Shown: piece after piece, positions 1 through 12,200 of the stretch
Layout: the number at the start of each line of letters is the position of its first letter
Numbering within the stretch: position 1 is the first letter of the stretch
DNA from: Rhyacichthys aspro
Taxonomy: Eukaryota; Chordata; Actinopteri; Gobiiformes; Rhyacichthyidae
Direction: 5' to 3'
DNA length: 64,000 bases
NCBI GenBank assembly: GCA_036850595.1
Contig: CM072162.1
Span: 17,227,758-17,291,757, forward strand
The notes under the pieces: generated by a model
Databases searched by the model: none
What the model saw: the letters and a program-made list of their open reading frames with translations, nothing else
What the model was told of the DNA's origin: nothing
Translations under genes and position numbers: made by a program

Positions 1-132
1 ATCAAGCTCCAAAAAGGCAGCTTGGCATGTTTGATTATTGCTCATCTGTCAACTATGCACTCTGCGCTGACAACGCAGAAACTCTATATTAGTTTGTCAA
101 TCATCACAAATGTCACACTGACAGCGCCTTAC
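1..132 (-). other. sipa1l2: 5' part of sipa1l2 intron 15 (cut by window edge)
   Basis: Begins with the GTAAGG donor at 131-132. Nothing else is recognisable in this stretch. Confidence 0.85.
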
Positions 133-268
133 CTTGCGGCTCCTGTCTTCTCCCGGAGGGCTGTCAGGCAGCATCATTTTAAGGTATTCCTCTTTTGAAA
201 GTCTCTGCAGTGTTTTTCCCTCCCGTTCGGCCTGAAGCCGGCAGGCGGCCTCCTGTGCATAAAGCTGC
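133..268 (-). CDS. sipa1l2: sipa1l2 coding exon 15, last exon inside the window (residues 1437-1482)
   Basis: 136 nt. Completes Gly1437 and reads QLYAQEAACRLQAEREGKTL, then QRLSKEEYLKMMLPDSPPGE, then DRSRK. LSKExxLKxMLPDSP is conserved in SIPA1L2 and opens the SPAR C-terminal region. Acceptor: CTGTCTCGTCTACAG before 268; donor: CGCAAG|GTAAGG at 131-132. Ends in phase 0. Following exons (serine-rich part, coiled coil, stop codon, 3' UTR) lie outside the window to the left. Confidence 0.92.
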
Positions 269-3200
269 CTGTAGACGAGACAGAGGGCAGAGAAGGGCAG
301 AGCTCGTCAGACATGGCTGTGTACACCGCATCCTGCAGGGGAAACTACGAGCCGCCACAGCTGGGGTTCAGGAGTCGTCCAGCTTTTCACAGAACTATAT
401 CTTATCACACAAAGGCTTCAGATGGTTCATTATTAGCATGCTAACATCAGGTGTCTTACACCTTAAGGGACAAGGTTGAAAAGGTATAGGATCTAATCAC
501 CCACTGTCCCAGTTCACAAACTTATTATTAAATACACACAGTAGATATTAAAGCACAGCAATATTAAAGGGCAAAGGTTTTATACAGAAATGACATGTAG
601 ACAGGACAAGTCGAGCCTGTGGATTAGAGGAGTGTTCAGACAACAACAGGAAGTGTGCTGTTAGACAGGGTTAGGGAAGGACCTACAAGAGGTATGTTTA
701 AAGAGTGTTGGTCATCAGGGAAGCATTTATACAAATCATTTCAATGACTAATATAGTAAAGGAAAGGTGTGAACTTATGGAGTTGTGTGGCTGTGAGACT
801 TCTGCTTCAATGGAGCAGCCTGAGAGCATGACACTGAGTGCTGTTGGCAGGGCATTAGATCGCCACTGGGATAAGAGCTAGACAGCGAGACAATGGGACA
901 GCCTCAAGCTAGACACTTTTACTAAATTATGCCCTGTTTTAAGCTCTCAGCACCATGGCAACCAATCCCTGAATACTTAGCAAATGTCCATGTGTGATTA
1001 CCAGTTGCCATTCTGAAGGGTTTACCAAAGTTTTATTTTAAAATCTGCCACCAGACAAGTTCAGACATTTGTTTAGTTCAGTTTCCTATCTCTCTTATAA
1101 CAGCTTTTAATCTATTTCTATTTTTATTCCTCTGGGACCATTAAAACTCTCAAGCACTGGTCTTTGCCATAAAAAATGTTATCTAATTTGTGCTTTGTGC
1201 TTGCTTGGTGAATGCTACACAAACATAATAGCACACCAGTCTAAGCAGAGACAAAAAAAAGCTACAAAAGGGGTCATAGACTGCACTAAAAGGTTACAGG
1301 GGCGCAGTTTGTCACAGTAGGACTCTGCAGAAGACACTGCAGAAATGTCACAGCCACTGAAGCACAGCTGGTTGCTCTCTACTCGCAGCATGGGCCACAT
1401 GGCAGGACCAGCACAGTAGACATGCCAGTGTAGAGGGGCAGGGGACGAGGAGAGGGGAGGGCGTGTGGGGAAGTATTCTGGGTCAGATCGGGGCCACAGG
1501 GTTGACTTTGACTGACTGTGTACCTTGAACGCTCAGACAGCATTTGGAGAAGGAAAGCTAACAAGCTCTCCGCTCCTCTGGAACAAGATGCAGAAGCAAA
1601 GAAAAACAGCCTGGGGTTAGAGTCATTGTTACACATTACAGAGTGTTAGTGCAAATGAGAAAACTTTTTAAAAAGGAGGAAAAGAAACTTCATTATGTTA
1701 GAACAATATCTGTGAGTAATATTAGGCCATTTATCATGAAGGATTGTTACGTAAGAAGAAATAAAACTCGGGGAATATATAAACAAACAAAGGGGAGTGT
1801 AACTGAATTACAGAGCTTTTTCATAAGTCGACCGAAGATGACTTTACTGCATGCAATCAATCACATGGCCCTTAAGTGGCAAATTTCACGGCCTAAATTA
1901 AATTACTTGGAAGCTAAAGCAGGAGGTTTCATCCAGGGCAAATCTCACATTCTCTTTTCCAAAAAAAGCCCAGAGGCCCTACACAAACACTTTTAAACGG
2001 GCACGAACACACACATCTCAGCTGTGGCTCTATTTTACAATCAATGGAGCAGTGTTCTCAACGCAGACCATTTAATCTTCAGATACATTCAGTCAGTCGT
2101 TATATTAAGTGTAGGGAGAGTGTACATTCCTATCCTGGTAGCTAAGTAAATGCATGCATTCATCTTTATTTCTAACCATTCTCGAGGCTATTTCACAGCT
2201 CACGTCTTTGCACTGGCAGCAGGTTTCTGTGAGTGAATCTGGGCTTGGCTCGAGATGCTGATCTGGTAGAAGCTGAGCCCAGCCCCAGTCTGGCAGTCCA
2301 CAGGGACCCAGCTTCACGGGAGCGATCAATAACCACAAGTGACATGTGCCAAGTGTATTATGTCCACGGCTTCATCGAGCTTATTTATTTTGTGGCTGTC
2401 GGCTTCGATCAAGGACAGTTTTCATGCACACATAGTGAGCTGATGGGGAGGGGGCTCTACTGGAACTGGCCCTGCGCTGGTACACAATGCCTACAGAAAG
2501 CTCTATGATGCTAACTGTGCTAACAAAGACGTGATTGACAAAGTGTGTTCTCTAGCTTTGATCAATTAAGATGCATGTAAAACCAAACTGAACTGTTCTG
2601 TTTTTAAAGGTTTCCCATGAGCTCTGTCTTGACCTGCATCTGTTCCACTCACCCACACTCTGAAATGTTAGGAGGGTCTTCAGTGTCGTGGACTTCTTCC
2701 TCAGTGGTATTAGCGCTGGGCTGTGGGCGTGTCTGTCCACAGGGCTCAGAGCTGGGCCCTTGCCCCAGCTCTGCCTCTGCCTCTGGCTCTGGCCCTGAGC
2801 TGCTGGTCTGGGGGATGGTGTACACCTTGGAGGAGTCAGCGGACATACAGTATCTGGCCCCACGAGCCAGGGGACTGCCCGAGTGATGTGAGCCACTAAC
2901 CAAACAATAAAAAAAAACATAATGTAACTCAAAAGTGACCAAAAATAAAGAGTAAATAAAAGATAAAAGCATGATAAAAGCATGAATACAAAACAACAAT
3001 GAAAATGCTCTTTAAGGTATGAGATCAGACAGTGGTGTTACTCAGACCCTGCTCTTTGTTTTCATTAAAGATGACTTCATTTCCTTGATGTAACATACAG
3101 TACATAGTTGGCCTAAAGCTGTCAAAAAGAGGACGACTCAAAGCTGTCTTTTTGTGTGGTGATTTTTGCTGAACCTTGTCCTTTTAAAATCCACAAATAT

Positions 3201-6200
3201 CAACTGACACACAGGATAAAAGCGACTGTACTGTCAAAGAAATGCAGCTTTCCCACTCGCTCCAACTTTGGCCTGAGGCTTTAATGGTTGTGCTTCAAAG
3301 GCGTTATGAAGGTCATTAATGCAAGGCAGTAATTACATGAAATGGCAAGAGATATATTTAATGTGATTTAATCAAACACATTACTGAGGCTTTCCCTGAT
3401 GCTGTCTAAGGAACTTTTGAATAATGTATAAAAACATGTGTGATCATATTACATAATTTATTTTTTTATATTAACTAGACTAAACTGCTTTGGTGCAGAC
3501 AAGATACCTAAAACTCTGGACCTTGTTCAGTGTTAACCTCAAACATTTAAAATAGTCTGGACCTAGAGTTGGCATTAGCTGGAGGCACTACTTACACCTT
3601 CTCCATATTCATGACCATCTGGGCCACACCCGCAAAGTGCACTCCTGCTGCTTCACTGTTTGCTCAGATGACACTCTGGTGTCAAAGACTATTATGTAAA
3701 AGGTGGCAAGCATTGAAGTAGTCAAGGTGATGGCATGGCCACATTCCTCACTTCTGAATGATATACTGATGCTGACAGTTAAGACACCTCCTAAACAGGT
3801 CAATGAGCTGAACAGATTGTAGTAACAAGATCATGAATGGCATAAACAAACACCCATTCTATTTCAAAGTGGCAGACTGTGTGGTTGCAGGGTCCTCCCT
3901 CCTGACACCCCTCCTCTTCCCCAGATGGGCCCAAGTCTGGCGAGGCGGGGCAGTGTGATGAAACCCCCCGTGTTGCTCCTGCCTGACAGCAGCCCCAACC
4001 ACAGCTTCAGCACAGCTGGATGAGTCAGGCAGAGGGGTCAAGAGTGAAGGATCGGGTAGGTGAAAAGGTCAGCAAACAGCCAGCAGCCATCCTTTATCTG
4101 TTTGTCTTTGCATATTTAACTGAACCAATATCAGGCTTGAACATAGTCTAAATATACTACATCCACAGGTTTGCAGTGGAGGGTGAGAACTTTCCCAGAG
4201 GGCAAATCAGTGACTCAACATGTCAGATTTAGGTCGACACAAATGAAGTAATGGAGAAAGAGATGCCTAGGAGCAAAAATGAATGGGAACAAACTGAAGA
4301 GAAACTCAACATAAGGCCTTTCTCTCGTGAAGGTTACAAGTCAGCTAACAGTCTAATAAAGCAGTATAAAGGCAGGAATCTAGACATAGCTTTTAGCTTG
4401 TAATAACCAGTCTTTAAATGACTGGATTTGCCTTTTCTTGCTTCTTTTCTGCCACATTACTCTGTATATTCACCAAATTATTATCATAATACAACAGTTT
4501 CTGTAACCATTTGAAATCACAAAATCCCTAATACCGTTAACTTTTGAAGGCTGTTCATTGTCAGTAGCTGAATTGATCTGTACCAAAGGCAATACAGTGT
4601 TCATTTAAACCCCAACAAAATCACAGTAGCTTTGTTGCAAGAGCACATTTAAAACAGAAATCAAGTTTTACCTTGAATGTGAAGAGATCTCGCTCAGGTC
4701 TCCGATGCTGCCCTCGGTCACATGACTTGATAAGACAGCAGAAGCATAGCCTTGTGGCAGATATAGTTTTCCATGCTCCTCTTCAGAGACACCGTCCTCT
4801 GAAACCCAAGGGTGCCCCTGTTCCCCGGGACGGCCCTGCAGCAGCACCCTCGCCCCCGGAGCCACACAGGGGTTGGTGTCGATGCCGCTGTCTGTCGATG
4901 CGCCTTTGATGTAGGTCAGACCCAGCATTTCCGGGTCCATCAAGTCTCCAGAGCCAAAGTGTTTATCGTCACTGTTACTGGAGGCGTTACTCGAAAGGGT
5001 GTTGCTACTTGAATGGCTTGAGTTTTTGTCTCCGGTCTGATGAAGAGAGGTGAAGAATAAGTCAGTATTATAACTGGGATGATTTCACAAGCTGCAAATG
5101 ATTCTCTATTTTAGTATACAAAATGAGGGATAAGTTAAATGAACACATTTATGACTATTGCACTAGAGGCATATGCACCAGAATGGCCCACACATGCTGC
5201 TGATGGCCCAAAAAACATTTAAAAAGTGCATCACAACAACTCCTACAACTGAGAAGTGAAGACACCGAGTAGTTTTAAGTGTTGGAAGCAAAGAAAGGGC
5301 AAGTGTTTATTTTTCATTTCCAAAACAGTGACTGAGTGGAGAGCAGGCCCAATTAGGTCAACTTACACAACCACTCACAGAATCTGGAATCTTAAGTGTT
5401 AGTTTTAATTTTCAAATGGAATAAACAAAGATTAAACTTATTTTCATCTTAATTGTGCAAATGAAAGGACGACTTTGAACTAAGTCCTTTGGTTGTCATA
5501 GAAACATTAAAGTATTGGCAATTCATAAAATGGAAAACATTGCCTTTAAACAGCATTTTCTTCATAGGCCAACATTATATAGTCGTCTAAAACTGGTCCC
5601 CGTTACTAGCATCTGGATGTCAGACAGGTCCCACAGGAGTCCAGACCTCAGCAGCTCAGGACTGTTTTGGGGCAGAAGAGGAATAGGACACACAACTAAA
5701 GTAGTCATGATGTTATGGCTGAATTAAAAAGCCACAGTAAAAAATCCTGTGAAGTTCAAGGTGTTTTTAAAGTACTTGAGCGACCTTCTATATCATAGAC
5801 CAGGCAAGCCTGCAGCAAAGAAAGTTAATTGTAATGCTAAATGGGTGAATATAATCTCAGACTTCAGGAGTATAACCTGTCATGTTTTTTCCCACAAGCT
5901 CCATGCATTAGGGCCATGATAAGTTTTTACATCTTTATCCACAGGGCTGGGTTAATGTAATGAAATGAAGTTGTTAGCTGTGTTAGCCTGCAGCCTTGAT
6001 GGAGAAACTGTCTGAAAAAAAAGACAGAGCAGAATGTGGAGAGAGGTGAAATGCGAAAGTCAAGTACTTAATATATTCAACCTTCTAGGAAGAAGTGTCC
6101 TAGGGAAAAGTGGGGGACAACCAGAAACTGCGATGAGACGAGATGCCCGCTAGCATGCTGATGAAGGGGAGTGGAAGAGCAATGAGGAAGGCCCCAACTC

Positions 6201-9200
6201 AGCCACTGATTGAAGCAAATCCCACAAACCAGATTTGACCTCACCTCATTTGAACGCTAAAATGGAGGATAGGAGGTTGACAGTATAAATAATGTAGACT
6301 CACTTCTGGTGTTGTGCTCAAGCCTACTCTAACATAGGTTTTGACCAAGACCAGGCTGTACCAAGGCAGGGAAAGAGTAAGTCAACGCCAACAGATGACT
6401 CATGGTAGGAGATACAAGCTAATAACAAGACCCACTCCATGTACAAGCTGCAATGTAGTCCTACTTTGTCCTTGTATAATGCTACTAAATGTCATGGTTG
6501 GACCTTTACCCTGGACAGCTTGTTGGGCGAGTCCTTTCCTTCTCTCTGCTTCAGTGGGTTTAGGATCTTAGTGGAGGGGATGTGCCATTTGGCCTCTGTG
6601 GAGAAACAATTTTTAAGAATATACAGATGTTTTAAATAGAGAATGTCTGATAAAATAAATACTGACTCACCTGCAGACCTGGTCCTCTCCAGAGTGGGCT
6701 CTCTTTCTCTGTGCATGTCCCCGTCACCCCTCTGAATGTCCCCTGCATGCTCATGGAGAATAGGGGATGGACATCTGCAGAGTAAATAAAGAAAGACAAA
6801 TGGATTAGGTAAGACAGTTGAGGACAGTTTCAATAGGTTTACGACAGATGTACAGCAATTAGCTCAATATCATTGAAGGTCAAATCTCTTGAGCTTATAA
6901 TGGAATAAGGACGCTGTCAGACAGGGCTGACAAAAGACCTCCTTTTCACACAACAAGGCATGCCAGGCTCTCCTCTGCTCGTGGCAAGAAAAAAGCTGAG
7001 CATTTTTCAGTGTGCCTCTTAATTAGAGTGCTAAGCAGGGTTACATCAGATGAACCGAGGCCAGAGCGTGTCATGATCCTTAACAATTTTAAAGCTGCAG
7101 CTCTAACTGGAGATCAATGGACTCGTCAGCCGTCTGTAGCTCCGCAGCGCGCCGGCTTTGACAGGGCAGAGAGTTCAGTGCACTTTTGAGGCCTCTGACA
7201 GGAAAGTAGTAGTGCAGAGCTAAGTCTCTTGTCATGGTCTGTAACCACTTACAGACAGGCAGGTCTCTGATGGATTCTTTTCATGTACAAGACTCAGTCT
7301 GACAGATGTTGTGTGTGTGCAGTCAGCAGACTACGATGCCCTGCAAACCATTATGAGACTGAAAAAGTGTGGAATATGCAAGAGAGCGCTGTGCTGATTC
7401 ATAGCGTATGGTTTCTTATGAAAAGAAACAAACGAAACTTGAGGTTTTTTATACTGCAAAAAACGACCTCAAAGAGTAGTAAGTGGTCAAATCTGTGTTG
7501 ACAGAATCAACATGGCTTCTTTTATGGCAAACACACCACATACACATTCTTTGAATTTAAAAGCTGGTGAGATATGATCATTGTACTACACCAAGACAGT
7601 TACAAGCATTACAATACTGTATTGTCGTAACGTGGCTGATTATAGTGTATAGTCTGATCTACTATCCACACTGAAGCTAAAGCAGCAGTTAGCCTTCAAG
7701 TTTATTCAGAAAAAGGAAAGAATGTGTTCACCACTGCATCACAACTTATTAAATACCTGGCTTTGCTGGCTATAACAGTATATGCAAAGCCTGGACGATC
7801 ATACCCATGAACTTTTTGCAGTAGAATGTGTCAGAAAACCCTTCTCATCCTTTCACTTGATGTGAATCCTCACAAACAAGTAACCGTTTGTCTAAAATGA
7901 GCCAAGCTTTAGGTGAAGACTCATACAGGAGCTCCTTTTGGATGTCTTTTGTTGACACCAGTCTGTTTGTGTCTCACATTTTACTAATTGATTGTTTCTC
8001 TAAACCAATTGCTTCCAGAAGCATTTTATTCTCTGTCCTTTGGTAGTGCCCTCTAGAAATCAAACTTTAAATCCACAGAGTCCAGACTAATTCTTAGTAT
8101 TGAACAGAAGAAGATTTAAGATGGCTGGACAGGATAGTAAATAGGTAAAAGGACCAAACCTTTGCCTCTATATGGTATCTTAAGACCGAAACCAAAATGT
8201 TTGGTTGTTTAAATGACGATAATAATGACTGATTATTGTGACCAAGCTCCTCCATGTAAATCATTACTGTCCGTCTTTTCTTTTTTGACATTCTGTTAGC
8301 TTACCTTCTACAAAAAGTGCACTAATAATATGGTCATTTCATGTGGAAAAAATTGCTGTCATTTTGCTAAATTACAAGTTCTTTGCAGCTGTTCTAGAGC
8401 TGATTGAAGCTGCTTTCATTATTCTCAAACCTTGAATTTTCTTGGGAGAAAAAAATCACTGGATGGTATTTTTAACGCTTCACGACTGCAGTCCCCTTAC
8501 CCGTCGTATCCAGGCTGCTGGGACCAGGTGCTGCTGCCACATGGCCCGGGATCACTGGACGATGACTGGTTACTGGGTGAACTGCGATAGTGCTGGTCTC
8601 CTTTGTTACATGAAGTCACCTGCGGGTTCTCCAAGTCCTGCATTGTCCTGCACAGATATAAAGACAACCACATGACATTTAGTATTAATATATGTATTAA
8701 AAATATGATTCCACTAACATTTTATCAGCTAGTGAATAACGCCCTTGTGTGAATGAGGGTAAGCATGTATAAATAATCCTATTGTACATAACAAGTCCAA
8801 TAAACAGCCATGAAAGCCCTTTACGTTGAGGGCAAATGGCTTCTTTAAAACATGGCCCCGCTCCCTGCACACATAAATATTTCAGAACCATATTTATTTA
8901 GTTAATTTATCAGCTCAAGTATGCTAGTGTATTTTTTCTATTCTCCAACGAGCCTTGAGTTGATTTCATATTTAGAGACAAGGCGTTTCTTTGCTTTCTT
9001 TTGCCTGTCTCTGAGAAACTAGTGGATGACAGTCCACAGTGAAAAATAAACACAGTATTAGAGTTATGTCTACTGCCTCGAGGCTTTCCTTTTAACAAAT
9101 ACTCCCAAGTAGGTTATATCACTGGACAGAAATAAGACTGAAATAACACAGGCCTGATGGCTTTTACATGGAGTCTTTTTCCCAAATCCAGAAGCCAGCT

Positions 9201-12200
9201 TTGCTACTCTTTAATTTTATCAAAAGACTGTTTATATAATAAGCATGAGAGCTGATCAGATGTGGGTAGAGTCGTCAAAGTAGATACACAAGTAAAAACA
9301 CAGTAAGCTGTATTGTACTCAAGTAGAAGTAATAACAGTCACTAAAATATTACTTGAGTAAGAGTAACAACAACCACTTCTACTTCTGCTGTGTCAACAT
9401 TAGTGAGTGCCCAAACTGCTTGGCTATATACTGTAATAAATGTCACTACTTATGTCCCACATGAGAGTTTGACTTGAGTGATATCCCAGCCAAACTCAAT
9501 ATAAGAAGATTGGGCCAATATACTGTCATGCAGGCTGACTTTATGGACAAAATGGCTATAACCACAGTCATATTAGTAGTGTCAATAGAACCATTCTTAT
9601 GTTTAGAATAATATATTAAAAAAACATAGGCTATGGCGGGCAGTCTTCACCCTGATGTTGGTTAATGTGATCACTGACTGGTCCGAAATACAATGCTAAT
9701 TCTTGTTTACAAAGCTATTATCTACATATGGGGCTCTAGAAAGAACATAGACAATATGACTTGTATAAATACCATTGGTTTAAATGTTTTAAATGAACTA
9801 AAAAAAACTTTCAAGGTCTATCATTTCTTCTGTCTATGTCTAAAGATGTAGAGTTCACAAACTTTTAAATTCACTTCACATCTGAATCGAATAGAAGTGT
9901 TTCAGCATGATTATATACATTAGTACAGCAGCTGCTTGGAGCCCATAATTCTCATCTCTTATTGTTTTGTCATCAACCTTACATTTCATAGACCTCAATG
10001 GAAAAACTCACTAAACTGCCAGTAACTCAATCGCACTTCACATCATTGAACACTTTGGCCCATCGGTACATTTCCTCCCCGGCTCAAGTGTTACTCTCCA
10101 GCCGCTTTAATGTGAAACAGCACCAGATGCCTTTTGTTCCTCTTTTCTTCCTCCCTTAACATAATGTAAAGCACTGTGGGGATATATTTTCTCGATGAGC
10201 TGCAATAACGTTTGAGGCTTCTGAGTTTAGCGGGCAGTGTCTACAGTTGGACTCGACGGCACTGAGCGAGGCCAAGACTTGACCAACACAGAGCAAAACT
10301 ACATCAAGTGCATGAGAGATATAAAGGGACAATAAAATTCAAACACTACGAGTTCAGTGTCATTAACAGACCAAGCTGTGGTCTTATCCAAAATTAATTA
10401 AAAACCCAAAGCACACTATGTCTGAGACCAAGACTAAACTCAATAAAATGTGTGATACAATACTTTTAAGTGTGCTAAAAGTCCATAAAAATAGAAAATG
10501 AGTGAATGAAGATAAATCTCACCACCAATAACAAACCTATGGGCTGGGAAAGAAGGGCAGTGAAAGGTTTAGCAGAAGGCTCAAGCACATCACTATTGGA
10601 CAATGTGGCATTTTAAAGTGTCTACGTTAATCTATACATAGACAGGATGCTGCTTCTTAAAAAAAAATCTCAATTTTACCATTTTCACAGTTCAATACAG
10701 TTTCCATTTCATCCTGTATAATATTCAGGCCACATCCTTCCCTCCCTCTTCAGACTATGGCTCATCTCAAAGCAGCCCTCGACTACTCCGAGTCCCTCTG
10801 GGGTGCTACATATTGTGGTCTGGGGAAGAGCACTCTCTTTGTTTCTGCAGTAATTGGATGAGATGTGCTGAGCCGTGTCAGTGTCCCCATCACCTCCTCC
10901 GCGGCAGGGAGCAGGAAGGAGGAGGGATATGAAGACGGAGAGAGGAAGAAGCCGGGGAGCCTGATTATTAGACAGGCGAGGCGGCCATTATCCTTGAATA
11001 GGCAGAGCGGGCAACACCAGGGGGTGTCGGAGTGACACACAGGAAAGGTTATCATGACTGTAGGGGTTTCATTAAAAAGAACAAATTACCGCAATACACG
11101 GCTCAATGGAGATGTCCAAGAGAGAGATGGGTCCGGCCAGAAACAAAGTAAGAGCTTGTGCCTGTCATCTAACAGGAGATGAAAGCAAAGCCGCGAATTC
11201 ATTCACCTAAAATGCTCCATACATTTATGCAAATAAATCAGCACAATAATGGCCCTCAAACAATCACTGCCGCTTTCTGAAAATGAGTTGGGTTTCAAAG
11301 CCTGCATCTGAGTGAATTGCCTTTGAGTGTTGTGATGTTTGATCCAAGGATCTGCTCTTTTAAGTTCAATGACAACCTTGAACAAAAGGTGTCACTTTCA
11401 AAAGTCTTTACTTATGTAATTTTCTTATTTTCATCATTTATCTTCTTTTTGCATGATACATTTTGGAATTTCATTGCTATATATGCAGTTTAAAAGTGTT
11501 TCTCATTGTGTCTAGTAGTAGTTTGAACTCAATATTACGCTTTGTATTGATGCTGTCTTAAGCTTCAAATCAAAACCAGCCAAGACCACAGCTGATTTTT
11601 CCCATCACTGTTGAAAGGCAAGCTTAAAAGACAAACAAAAACAATTGAGTTTCAAATCATTTGGTCATGAAGAATATAACAACAATCCTCAGAGTACCAG
11701 TTCACTGATTTAGGTTAATATTACCTCGGGGATTTGGCAAACCCAATTGTGCACTTGAGAGTATAAAACTTGAAACGCACCTAGATCCATCTGGCAGCTT
11801 CCTATCGAAGGATGTGCTCCGTGGGATGGCCGCCTGGTGCTGCTGAAGGATCTGTTGGCACTGCAGGCGGTCGGGACCCTGCGTGGGTGAGCCTCGGGAT
11901 AACTGTGGTCCGCCGGCAGTGGGCATACGATGCCAGGTGGTGTTTCTTCTGAAGGGTGTCTTGTACTCGCAGGGTGTACCTTCACTGTCAACTTTGTACT
12001 CCACCATGGGGATACGGTAGAGCTCCGAGCAGCCCCTGGGACAGAGACGGGAGACAGATATATTAGGGATAAATCTTAATATAATTATACATTACAATGC
12101 TGCTTTCATACATAAACTTTACCCCAGTGTTGTATGTATTGTAATAAGTTGTTTTCCCAGAGTAATCAGCTCATTAATCGTTGTGATTGTTAAGCCAATT

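Noticed and set aside
1379..1636. Possible extra minus-strand exon after a pyrimidine-AG near 1580
   Set aside because: No frame resembles SIPA1L2, and exon 14 joins exon 15 in phase without it.
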